From Centroberyx gerrardi (taxonomy: Eukaryota > Chordata > Actinopteri > Beryciformes > Berycidae): 64,000 nt of DNA. The stretch's first letter is position 1. Each line of letters begins with the position of its first letter. The notes below the pieces were generated by a model. That model was not told where the DNA came from. It worked only from the letters and a program-made list of their open reading frames with translations, and ran no database searches. Where the stretch lies: assembly GCF_048128805.1 (NCBI RefSeq), contig NC_136015.1, positions 25,691,903 through 25,755,902 on the forward strand. Direction: 5' to 3'. This document shows, one piece after another, positions 10,601 through 21,900 of the stretch. The position numbers were made by a program, and so were the translations under genes.

Positions 10601-13600
10601 AATTGCAGTAAAATAATCAGTATGGTGTTTACACAGGCTCTGCTTACTCGCATTATAATCACATTATTGGTGTGCATGTAAACGTAGCCATTGAGATCAT
10701 AAGACACGGGACCAAAGGAAAAACATATTAACCGATTATACCTTGTAGAGCGGATGAATCACAGGGAAGCTGCGAAGAGTGGCAACTGCAAAGGCTTCAG
10801 CCAGAAAGTGTGTCATCATCAGGTGATAAACAGTCTCGTATTCGATGACATCTGCATTTTTCAGAAACATCTTGGCGAGCAGCCAGTCGTTCTCAGGGTC
10901 ACTGGGCAGAAAAATTGGGTTCTGCTCAGAGGGTTGTTGATGCAGCTGGAATGTTGAAAAAGAGACAGGATTTTTAGATAGAAGATATTTCTTCAATACA
11001 TTATGGACTATGATACGTTGTTCATGAAAACATGGCCTTGTGATTCAATTTCAGTGCTTAACCTGCAAAAACTGACAAACTTGTTATTTTATCTTGTATC
11101 CAGACTTATCAAGCATCATTTTAGGATTTTGTTTAGTGAAATCATCTTACTGCACTGGCAGATAATTTTACCGGTTCCAACAAATTGGATTTTTTTTTCA
11201 GGAGAACATTTACTTGGTAAAAGTGATTTTCTTTATTGTTTTATGATGATTTATTGAAAGAAGGCATATTGGCATGTATCAAGTGAAGGTCTGGAAAAAA
11301 GATAAAATCACTGGACAGCTTGTCATTTTCTGTCAGTGTATATATTTTCAATATATTTACAGCATGAATGCAGCCACTGATTCACTGCATCAGTGAAATA
11401 CCTGTATTGCGATTGGCATCAGCTTGTTCTCTGGGTTCATGTAGAACAAGCAGAGACCAGCAGTCAGATGCAGCGGTTGATCATACTTCCTGGTGGGTAA
11501 TCCATCCATCCTCTTGTAGTCACGGAGGAATATATTGCCTTTCTGTATGGGAGATAAAGATCGATTAAAGGACATAAGACATGAAAAGGTAGGAAGAACT
11601 AGCACAAGAAATGGAGGTGATCAGTTCCCCACATGAACTAAAATGATCTCACTTTAAACCAAGAGAATATCAAGCAGTCAAACTGTTATCCAAATCATCA
11701 GTGTTCAAGAGGCACAGACGTTACAAGACTCACTGCTACACAAGCGAAGTTTCAAACCTACAAACAGTCTCCAAGACAAACATTATCACACATCTTAAGG
11801 CACTCTTCTTCTTCTTCTTCTTCTTCTTCTTCTTCCATACCTCCATTTCTCTCTGCAGAGAGCTGCCAGGTTGCAGGAAGGGCTTCACCATCTCCTCTGT
11901 GACTGGGAAGTTGGAGGGAAGCTCCGAGCAGCGCTGGATCACATTGGGGTTAGTTGCATTCAGAAACTGGAATCCAAAAAAGTCGTCTTCGCTCCAATGC
12001 TCTGAGACATACTCTGCAAGGTGGCAGTGGACAGAGACATTTTCCTCACGTCTTGAAGTGATGAAAATATAAGTAAACTCAACCAAGGTAAATGATCAAC
12101 ATATCGTTGCGGTCGGGTGAAACCTCTGTAACTCCAATTTTGGCAATTTTCATGTTTTAACTCTGAAGCACAGGTGACACAGTGGTTCAGTGTTTCACAC
12201 TGTCGCCTCACAGCAAGAAGGTCCTGGGTTTGAATCTCGACCCCGGTCCTTTCTGTGTGGAGTTTGTATGTTCTCCCTCTGTGTGTGTTGAGATATTTGA
12301 TACTGTATATGCATGTGCTGCCAGTGTATTTTATGTGGTATTATAGTATATTTTTGAAAAGTACACCAAAAGCTCAAAAGTACACTAATTCTTTTGCATA
12401 ACTTCAGCTAAATTAGTTTGTTTTATCCTACAGCATTAAGAGCATTTTTAGGATATTCTTCAATATCAAACTAAAACTACTACTTAACCTAAGCTGCATT
12501 ACAGTTTACTAGAGAGCACCGAACATGGTCAATTGTTATACATGCTGTAAATGCATGTAAGCATAATCATTTGTAATTATTATGAAACCATGACAATGAA
12601 AACATTTCAGTGGGTTCAGCTACAAAACTATGGGCAACTTCTACCTGCGATCGGTGTTTTATTGCACAGGAAGACCTTTTTCATGGCCTCGATGCTTTGC
12701 CATTGGTCAGTTGAGTCAGCCAGCCCCGTGAACTTGAGTTTAATAGCACTGAGGTAAAGGAAAGAAGGGGTAAAAATGACAGAAAAAGCATATTACAATG
12801 CAGGAGTCAAAACAATATTCCGACATTACTGTTTCTATACAGTTCTGTGGCTTAAAACAGGTGACGGATGTGACTGTATTGTTAAAGCAATATTCCACTT
12901 AGTTTTAACATGGGGTTCTTTGGCTCTTGACCGCCATGAAAACCAGAATATAATCTCCTCACCAAGATCAGATGCAGCTGGACGAGTTTGTAGTGTTCAG
13001 ATTTTTACTTCCCATTCATTTGAATGAAAACTGACATTGAACACGTTGGTGAACAGATTCAACAACAGATCCTGCTGTAAGACAACAAAGCATCCTGGGT
13101 CTGTTTTTCTATTGTTGGTTTACACAAAAATTAATATTTAAAAATAAAGCTAGATCCGGTCTCCCAAACAGGAACTCTCTCTCCTACATGGTATCCCTCC
13201 TCTGTGTTCTCTTCTATCAATAAAAAAGCTGTTTGGTGAGATTCTGTTCTGAAGCGTCGGACCAACAGTCAGCTGGACTCACAGCAGCAGATCTGATGCT
13301 GAATCTGTTCACCAGCGTGTTCAATGTCAGTTTCCATTCAAATGAATGGGAAGAAAAAATCTGAATGCTACAAACTGGTCCAGCTGCATCTGGCCTTGGT
13401 GAGGAGATTATATTCTGGTTTCCATGGCGGTCAAGAGCCAAATAACCCCCATGTTAAAACTAAGTGGAATATTGCTTCAAGTGGTTTTTACTATGAATAC
13501 ATAATGGAATAAACAGTGTGGCATTTCATCTTCAATATCTACATAGACTTACGTGTTTACTTTTACGGAAGCTAGTTCCACATTTTTTGACAAGGAGAAG

Positions 13601-14897
13601 CGCAATTCATCTGGGAGGTTAGAGGAATCTTTGAAATTGTTCATGTGTGGCAACCCAGCAGCATATACCCCCCATCTAAAAACAAAGAAAAATAGATAAC
13701 AGCATGTAAAGTTTTGTCTGGATAGACTCCTGACTCTGTAGCATCAGCCCTCATTAAGTTCTGTATCACTTTAGAAACTCACTTGAACAATTTCTGTCTA
13801 AGCATCACCTCCAGTTTCCGGTGGTCAATCAGAAGGGGATGCTCCTCCTCAAAAACCTTCATGGCTGAGAAGGTTCGGGACAAAATAGATCATATAAAAT
13901 CATACATTGAACTTCATTACCTAGGAAATTTCAATATCTTCTCAGATTTGATAGCTTATGAGACATCTTTTATCTTAAAATGGAGGGATGTCTGCACAAC
14001 CAAATGAATTATAAAAGTTTATTGTATGCACAGCAGCAAGCTAAGAAACAAACGTGTTTCAGCACTAAGCCTTCATGGGTTTGTTTCTTAGCTTGCTGCT
14101 GTGCGTACAATAAACTTTTATAATTAATTTGATTGTGCATCCCTCCTTTTTTGAATCTGTATGCACAAGAGTCTGCACCCTGAAGGCAACAAGAAGAGTT
14201 TAGAATTGAGCGGCTATTTCTTTATTCGTACTTCTTTTATCTCATGCATAACAATGTGTGACCAAAAAGATTTGAAGCAAACCTCTCCCTCCTCTCAGCT
14301 CCACCAGTTCCCCCCTGGACACCCATCTGTTGCAGGGGAACAGGATGCGATCTCCCTCTGGAGTTGTCACCACGATGTTGGAGCAGAACCACTCATTTTC
14401 TGGGAGAAGGAGGTAGGGATCTTTCTCCAGCTTGACCAGCAGAAGTTTCCCCAGAGATGCTTTGGGTTCCACAGTATAGATCCTTGTCTGTGGAGAATGG
14501 TTGGAGGAGGGTAGATGCTGTTTTTAATGGGCTAGATCTCCGACTCTTGACTGACCTTTTTGAAAAATTACCATCTATCAACCATCACAGTGCAAGACAA
14601 AAAATGGTGCACACATTCAAAATAATCATTACATGCTGACAAAAATTCTCTCACTCTCTCTCTCACACACAAAACAAAATAATTTCTATTGTCCCAGTCC
14701 TAATGTGAAACATACTAAATGAGCAACGCTGAATACTTGGATTAACTTACCATCCCAGTTGCAAAATCTTTGCCCCACTTGTCCAAGTTGGTACGCTCAG
14801 TCTCTCCCTCAGTTCCAAATAAAGTGACATGTATGTAGTCACGTGTTCCTGCATGTGTCATGTCACCTGTTGTCACCTGCACCTTGTACTCAGTCAT
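7630..14897 (-). CDS. Lipoxygenase, 14 exons, ALOX12B/ALOXE3-like
   Basis: This gene encodes a non-heme iron dioxygenase of polyunsaturated fatty acids. Coding exons from the 5' end are 14897-14751, 14487-14283, 13864-13783, 13675-13553, 12748-12645, 12013-11841, 11542-11402, 10945-10742, 10195-10109, 9961-9795, 8715-8594, 8462-8362, 8107-7937 and 7809-7630. They total 2007 nt, or 668 aa plus stop, with every splice phase consistent. Exon sizes such as 82, 123, 104, 173, 204, 87, 122, 101 and 171 match the known ALOX exon pattern. The N-terminal PLAT domain begins [20 protein letters not shown]. Iron ligands are present: HLMMTH (two His), [11 protein letters not shown] (His and Asn) and the terminal Ile of NSIAI. 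The stereo-control (Coffa) position is glycine in INTTGRPLL, as in R-lipoxygenases. The LGTYP and YYPSD segments resemble ALOX12B/ALOXE3. Introns hold a SINE, MITEs and a LINE fragment, but no exon is broken. The family is certain; the exact orthologue is not. Confidence 0.95.
8868..9372 (+). mobile_element. LINE reverse-transcriptase fragment in lipoxygenase intron 10
   Basis: A decayed plus-strand piece of a non-LTR retrotransposon. One part reads [18 protein letters not shown], then [10 protein letters not shown], the reverse-transcriptase catalytic box. After an internal deletion a second part reads SCLDYCNSL and [17 protein letters not shown], typical of the RT C-terminus in L2-like LINEs. 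Stops break the frame. It lies antisense within the intron. Confidence 0.8.
9391..9477 (+). repeat. Solo arm of the intron-4 MITE
   Basis: This 87-bp piece matches the right terminal repeat of the element at 12889-13478, including the GGCGGTCAAG and AATATTGCTT motifs. It is a single arm without a partner, directly after the LINE fragment. Confidence 0.7.
10547..10580. repeat. GATTAA hexanucleotide run
   Basis: A short tandem run of GATTAA/GATTAT units in lipoxygenase intron 8. Confidence 0.7.
11806..11836. repeat. TTC trinucleotide run beside lipoxygenase exon 6
   Basis: About ten TTC units (GAA on the gene strand) begin within a few bases of the exon 6 donor GTATGG. The intron 6 donor is therefore followed at once by a purine run, which may vary in length between individuals. 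Confidence 0.8.
12166..12292 (+). mobile_element. tRNA-derived SINE in lipoxygenase intron 5
   Basis: The sequence has a tRNA-like head with an A-box-like segment (CAGTGGTTCAGTG) and a B-box GGTTTGAATCTC. It is followed by the TTTCTGTGTGGAGTTTG tail found in many fish SINEs. It is antisense to the gene. Confidence 0.65.
12889..13478. mobile_element. Inverted-repeat MITE in lipoxygenase intron 4
   Basis: About 590 bp with long terminal inverted repeats of roughly 180-200 bp (12889-13080 and 13285-13478). Both ends carry AGCAATATTCCACTTAG on inward-facing strands. The centre has no open frame of note. A third, solo arm lies at 9391-9477 in the same gene. Confidence 0.75.
13976..14152. mobile_element. 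Hairpin MITE in lipoxygenase intron 2
   Basis: Two 77-78-bp arms (13976-14053 and 14075-14152) are near-perfect inverted copies around a 21-bp loop. The transcript would fold into a long hairpin. It lies between exons 2 and 3 and does not touch a splice site. Confidence 0.75.
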
Positions 14898-16950
14898 GAT
14901 CACTCAGTAGAAATACTGTCTGGAATAAAGCATGGAAATGTCAATTCTACAATGAAAATTAGATTTATAGATATACTGGTAGCTCTTTGCATGGCCAAAA
15001 CATGCATTGCAGTAAGATGAAAGTCTAATTGTCACTTCTCAATAGGACTTTGGCTCTCAGACATGAATAGATGTTAACCCCTGGAGAAAATTACATATAT
15101 TTTAAAGAAGAAATATGACAGCTTTCTGAAAATGTGGCAGCCTTACATTGACTCCACTGAAACCTTGCCTCTGTCAACAATGGAAAGGTCTAATACAGAT
15201 ATGATGAAGAGATTCTGTCCAAATTATCTCTCGTGAAATTGGTCTAAATGTCTCTACCTTGTATTTTTTTTAGGGGCCGGCAGCAGCTCCGCTGCCGGTC
15301 CCTATTGTATTTGTATGTATTATTATTATTCTATCTTTCTTTCTTTCTTACTAAAACTGCCTTCCCATGCATGAAAAATCAACAAACTTGGTACATAGCT
15401 CCAGTTCCATGCCAAACGACACTCACTAAAGTCTGGGGCAAACGGTACTGTACACAGCCACGGTGAATTGCTGCTTACTTGATGTCCAATCTTCATGTAA
15501 AAAATAGAAAATATTTTCCTGACTTAGATGAAACAAAATTTCAGACTTCTAACTCAAAAACTGAATTTTTAAAAATGATTTGAATTCTGCCTTTATGGAA
15601 ACCATAGTCAATGGAAAACAGAGCATCTTTAAACATCAGTTATTCGCTTATGGAGCATTCCATACTTGTACAAATAAATTACAGACATCTCTATGTTGTC
15701 TAGATAAAGTACGCAAATTCTCCGAATTTTATGTTGAAATGTTTATGTTGATATTTGACACTAGTTTGAAATCTGCCTTTGTATGGATGGACAGATCTTA
15801 TCATGCACCCCGCTGGTTGCCTCAGTAGCGTGACGCCTCCTCTCTTCAAACCACCAACAGATAGCTCAACAAGTTCATGATTTGCCCTTGGTGTCAAAGG
15901 TCGTGACTTTGATTCCTGGGTGATGCTGAATAAATGCGCTTTCTTTGTTGTAACTCTCTTTTTCCTCCTTACGCTGCATCTGCCGGCCCCGTCCACGACT
16001 GCATGCAGTCCTAGTTTCAGTGTTATGTTTGCTTATAAGTTTGTATGTTCTATCTTCTGAAAACCGAAAAATAAAATATTTTAAAAAAGCATGGAAATGT
16101 CTAACATGGCAAATGTTACTACGATAAGATACAGCTAAATACACTCAGATATAAATAGGATATGCAAAGTAAAACAGCACAAAAAAACAACACATACAAT
16201 TTCAACATTTCAAGAGCAAATAGAAATATACGTATATACATATACAATAAATATACAATATACAATACATATAAAAACACACTGGGAAAAAGGCAAATTA
16301 AATGAAAATATGTACAATGCAAATATACAAAAATCGATCAATATAATAAATATAAATATTTATATAAAGTATAAAAATATTGAGATACATGAAATAGCCT
16401 ATGTACAAATGAAAGAGAAATGTGTGAATTTGAGTTTACATACGAAATGTGCAGAACGCAAAACAATTCACCTTATCCAAAATAGTTTTCATGTTTAAAC
16501 TTAAATTAATAAATAATCAAATGAAAAGTTTGTAAAGCTTATAAACCATAACCCCACAGGAGGCCAAAGATCTTTTCAATATTTTTACCTTTCCTCGGCT
16601 TATCCTACTTTTTCAGTTAAGATGCAATTAGATTGTTTTGGTCGTCATTTCTCTCTAGTCAGATGATAGACGATAGTTGGGTAAAGTGATTACATATCCT
16701 GTAATATGAATCCCAATTTTTTGTCAAGAAGCAAAAGACCTGTGTATCCTGTGTATCACCTACCTCCTTGCTTTCGGTGCAGGTCCAGAGCCTTTTCTTC
16801 TCTTCTCTTCTTCTTCTTCTTCTTCTTCTCAGTTCTTCTGTGGTCTTTTATACCTTATATCTCACGTCCCTCCCACTTTTTTGCTTACCATTACTAGTAA
16901 CTACTCGGCACTTGGCTGGAATACAGTGCTGATTTTAACAATCACTACAC
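14898..16950. other. Intergenic DNA between lipoxygenase and the SET gene, part 1
   Basis: No gene is recognised. It includes the presumed lipoxygenase promoter just right of 14897, where I see no clear TATA box. A dispersed repeat at 15272-15990 begins GGGGCCGGCAGCAGC and ends CTGCCGGCCCC. AT-rich DNA and a TTC run (16808-16830) follow. Confidence 0.55.
15272..15990. repeat. Dispersed repeat with GGCCGGCAG ends
   Basis: The two ends are short inverted copies (GGGGCCGGCAG and CTGCCGGCCCC), and the inside is AT-rich with a TTTC run. No coding sequence is seen. I treat it as a non-autonomous element of unknown class. Confidence 0.45.
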
Positions 16951-16954
16951 GAGG

Positions 16955-16955
16955 G

Positions 16956-17014
<59 letters not shown>
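16955..17014. repeat. GT microsatellite
   Basis: An almost pure GT run of about 60 bases. A CA run of about 30 bases lies nearby at 17436-17465. Reading frames across both are artefacts. Confidence 0.95.
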
Positions 17015-17016
<2 letters not shown>

Positions 17017-17159
17017 ATGTGCACAGTTCCAACGAAAATCACAACTTGTGTTTGCCAACAGCTCAGCCTGTTTCTGTGGAAAGAAGGTGGTCAAGGTCAC
17101 TGATCTGCTGTGCTGAATTATTTTCTGTTAGGATAATAAATAATGGTATTAGTACGGAG

Positions 17160-17434
17160 TAGGGATGTGCAGAGAGTCCAGTATTTGTATTTGTATCTGT
17201 ATTTGTTGAGGCAGCAAAATTATTTGTATTTGTATTCGAATAAAAGTGGAAATAGGCGTAACAATCCTGTTTTTGTTTTTATTACACTTTTAATTTTAGG
17301 ATATTAAAGTGTTAAAGTAAGTGTTCTTCAATAAACTATTTTGCTAAGGAGAGTTCCCACAGCGGGTGTTGAACCCCGATCTCCCAGACCACGGACAACT
17401 ACGATGACCATTCAGCCAAAGATCAACTCCGCCA

Positions 17435-17467
<33 letters not shown>

Positions 17468-18909
17468 CACTGAAAAAAATCAGGCAGTATACTGGAGCGG
17501 GCATAAACAGAGATGTCACTTCAAATTATCAATCAGACAAAGTAGAAGTCCGTGAACTGACTAGACCCCACTTCCTGGGGACTTGTCAGGTATTTAGTTA
17601 TTAGTGGGGTCAGCATATACACACTATCTGGCTTTTCTGTCTTCCTGAGTACCACTTAACACACATTCAGGTTAAACTTACTTTGTAGAGCCACTTAACA
17701 CTTATGACTGGTGAGTGCCAAGATATTTGCTGGAGCTTAATTTCTGTACAACACAATTATATTCCATTTCTGAGTACTGATCAGGTTTAAATAAATATTT
17801 AGGCCAGTAGAGTATTATATTATTAGTCAACATGCTGTGACACCTGCACGGATGTAGTGCACCAGAAGTGTCCCTCTCATTAGTGAACTGTTTCCACTCT
17901 CCTTCGGTCAGAAAATAGGTCCCTTTCTCCAGGATGTCTGAGCTTGTTTGTGATTATTACAATTTCAATGCTACCATATGAAACCCAGTATTAAACGCAG
18001 ACAAAGGTATCACCATTAAGGTCAGCATTATTACAGGAGTCCCATGTTGGGACCAAACCACTCGTGTAGCATCTTACCCTAGCTATCGTTGTTGTATACC
18101 AGCAATAGGTTAACCTAGCAATTATGAGTGCTTGAAACTTGTTCTATTGACATCCTTACTGTACCGACAGCGATATATTGTTGTTTCATCTTCTTCTGAC
18201 AAATGTACTTACTGTAAGTCGCTTTGGACAAAAGCGTCTGCTAAATGCCCTACATGTAAATGTAGTGGGGGAGTGGTTAGGGGTGGAGTTAACCAGCTAT
18301 TGTTCCCACCCATTACCTGCCTGTGAGAAGTGTGAAAAAGCTCTAGATCTTTGAGGGGGATTTTCTCTGCTACTTGATTTTAGGTGTACCAACATTCAAA
18401 TAAGCATATCTTCTTCAAATATTTTCAGATTTCAATGTATGACATCATTTGAAAGCTTACAATAATCTGCACTTTCATAATCTGTAAAAAACTGAAAAAT
18501 GACCTCGCCCTACTTGGGAACGAAAACACCAGACGCTGTCACATTTTACCAATTTCAGTATTTTTACTTATTTTTTCAAGTTCTTGCACAGCTACTTGAG
18601 TGTAGACAACATTCTACATTTGAGAACTTCTTAGTTAAATGAACAAAACACAGGGTTCCCACGGACACAGATCAAGGTTAATTACTGTTACAACACTGAG
18701 AATTTTTATAATGAGCTGTGCTGTGTTACAGTGATGGCAGACTATGTGGTCTCTTGCCTTCTCTAACACAAATATATGAATTCAAGCACTTCCAATGACC
18801 CATGTCTATTTATGCCTATTTTCAAAAACTTTCAAGGCCTTGATTATGACCCGTGGGGACCTTGTAAACATGCGACACAACAAGCATAACAGGTGCCAAC
18901 AGGACAGTT
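17160..18909. other. Intergenic DNA, part 2, with a SINE-like tail
   Basis: No gene is recognised. The words TAGGGATGTGCAGAGAG (17160) and GTCGCTTTGGACAAAAGCG (18217) belong to dispersed fish repeats. The second is a common SINE-type 3' tail at about 18205-18265. Confidence 0.5.
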
Positions 18910-21900
18910 TTAAACTTTGTTCTTGAGAGCTGTGATTCGATTCTTAATGTAGAATTTAATGGCCAGCCAATTTCTGTTTTTAAGTGCTACTTTCTCCAGT
19001 TCAAGGCAGTTATCACAGTCACTTTTCCCTGGAACACGGCATGAAGTGATGAAGGATATCATGTGCTTCTCGACTGCAAGGATCTCTTCTTCCTCCCACA
19101 TCCTTCTCTTGAAAGGTTGGCGACCTGTACAGCAATTAACACAAACAAAGAATGTGGCACTCAAACATTACTTATTTTTGAGCAGTCAATCTTGAAAGAG
19201 CATACAGTAACAAAGTTTGATATCAAATAGAGGAAGTGCATTTTGTTCAAATTGTAAATTTCAATATAAAATTAAAATATCTAAAAACTTTACCTTTTTC
19301 CCTTTTTCGTGACTTGCGATGACGGCTGATGATGATGGCTTGTGGAGGTGTCATGGTGTCCTGCTTTGGTGCTGCATCGCTATGACTCACATCTGGCACT
19401 GTTGTCTCATTCTCTTCCCTCTGACTAGATGACACCTGACTCTCTGAAAACCAGAAGAAAACAAATTACAAAAAAATAACAATTATGAAGTATTAGTCAT
19501 ACGACAGTAAATTAGAGCCGTCCTGAGACAATCCTAAGTATCGGTATCAGGGCCAATCCGGGCATTTTTTAATGGATCGGCACTGGCTAAAATAAAGCCG
19601 ATCAAAATCTGATCCTTTCTTAACTGTACTCTAGTGTGTTTCTTTACTGTACTCTACTGTGTTTTGTCCACCTCAGTCTGCTAGTGTTGCAACACTGCTC
19701 TTCTTTACAACAGCCGCGCTGTACAGTACAACATTTCACTGCATATGAAAGTGAAAACTACAGTGTGTGAATGTGAAAAATTCTTTGGGCGCCCCGGTGA
19801 GTTAACCTGACGCGCCAGATGGTTTGTTACACAGAACCATCTGGGAAGTCGTCCTTTGAAACTGTTTGGAAAAGGGCAGGCACTTTCAAAAAATACCTGG
19901 CAGGTGATTGGATGAACCATCTGTCCATCACCGTCTATCACCTAACTACAACCAATCCGAAGACCAGCCGAAGAGGAAACACAACAACAAGCCGCAGTCT
20001 GAGGAACTTTGAAAGCTAGCAAGCACGCTGATTGGTCCGAACCACTGTGGCTCGGCCACAAGCGCATAGATTGAAGCTTGGCAAGATGGATTCTCGCTCT
20101 CGCGAATCCAGCTGCCTCACAAGGTTACTGGTGAGCGACTGAGTTCTGACACTCAACCAAAGATTATTTTGTGAAGTAGCTCCACTCTGAAACACCACTG
20201 TACAGTCAGAGTGGACTGAGTGTTTCTGTAGTTCCAACAAGGTGTGAGACGTCTTCGATATAGCTGATCGTGTCATGTCAATTTCAGGAGTGGCATTCCC
20301 CAAGTTAATCACTCATTTATATCATATCAGTAATTTAAGTTTATCAACTTAAGCTTTTTGAACCAGGACCTTCAGTATTTGGATCAAGTAGCTCGTGAAC
20401 AATAAGGTGTGTCAGATTTTGTATCTACAGATGTTATTTCAATGTTTCAGATACATATTAAATCAATATTTAGGAAAATATAAGTATCAGATTGGACTCA
20501 ATATCAGCAGATAATATTAAAGGGAAAAAAAGCCTTGATCGGAACATCCACATAGTAAATGGACAATTTTGTGGTTATCCTTGAATACATAAGCATGGTA
20601 AGATTTAGGACCATATGAAAATACTTACCTTCTAAGTCTGACTCACACACTGCCTCAGGGTCGCTGTCCAGGTGCACATTATCTGTGAAGGGTTGGAAGA
20701 GGGGAGGGAGGAGAATGACTGTTAGTGAAAGCAGAATGCAATTCATTTGATCCTGACACACTCCAATAATGCCTAAGAAAAACATGTATGACATGTATAA
20801 ACTATTGTTTAATCACTTTAGATAAGCAGATTTTCTTTTACCGTAATTTCCGGACTATTGAGCGCACCTGAATTTAAGACGCACCAACTAAATTTAGAAA
20901 GAAAAACAAATGTGTACATATACAGGCCGCACTTGACTATAAGCCGCAGGTGTCCACGTTGCAACGAGATATTTACGGTACACAGAAAGATGATACACAG
21001 AAAGATTTTTTAAATTTTTACTTACCGTATATTAATTTTTACTTACTGTAGGACGTGCCGTCCTCTTCATCACGCAGCAGTCCAGCCTTTCGAAACCCGT
21101 TGGTGATCGTGGATTTTTTCACACTGCTCCACGCTGTCAGGATCCACTGGCAGACGTGAGCAAAAGTTGCTCTTCGCATGCGACCAGTTTTGGTGAATGA
21201 TTTCTCGCTGCTAGTCATCCAAGCCTCCCACTGAACTCGTAGTGCCACTTTAAATGCATGATTCACACTGATGTCGAGTGGCTGCAAATTCTTCGTTGTG
21301 CCCCCAGGAATCACAGCTGGAATTGATTTGGCCTCTTGATGGCTGCTTTCACAGAATCTGTTATATGGGCCCTCATGCTGTCCAAAACGAGCAATGCTTT
21401 TTTTCTGTGAAAAAATCCTCCTCGTCGCTTGCCATAGCACTCCGTCAGCCATTCCTTCATTACACTTTCTATCATCCACCCTTTCCTGTTGACTTTCACG
21501 GCGATGTCTTTCGGGAGTTTTTCTTTTGGCATAGTCATCCGCTTAAAAATCACCATTGGTGGAAGCTTTAGTCCGGATGCTGTGCAGCTCAGAACACAAG
21601 TGAAATGCGTTCTCTCATGGCCAGTTGTTTTCAACGTGATGGACGATTCACCTTTCTTGTTAACAGTCCTAGTGAGAGGCAGGTCAAACGTCAAAGGGAC
21701 TTCATCCATATTTATGATCTCGTCCAGTCCGATGGAATTTTCGGCTATCTTTGTTTGTGTGAATTTGCGGAAGTTTGTAATTTTTTCCTCGTAGTCGGGA
21801 GGGAGTTGCTGACACAGAGTCGTCCGCGCCCTGATGGACAGGCCTTTTCGTCTCATAAATCTGAGACACCACGATGGTCCACCTCTAAAATCTTCAATCT

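Noticed and set aside
12195-12377. Short minus-strand frame in lipoxygenase intron 5
   Set aside because: It reads through a SINE. The exon phases on both sides are complete without it.
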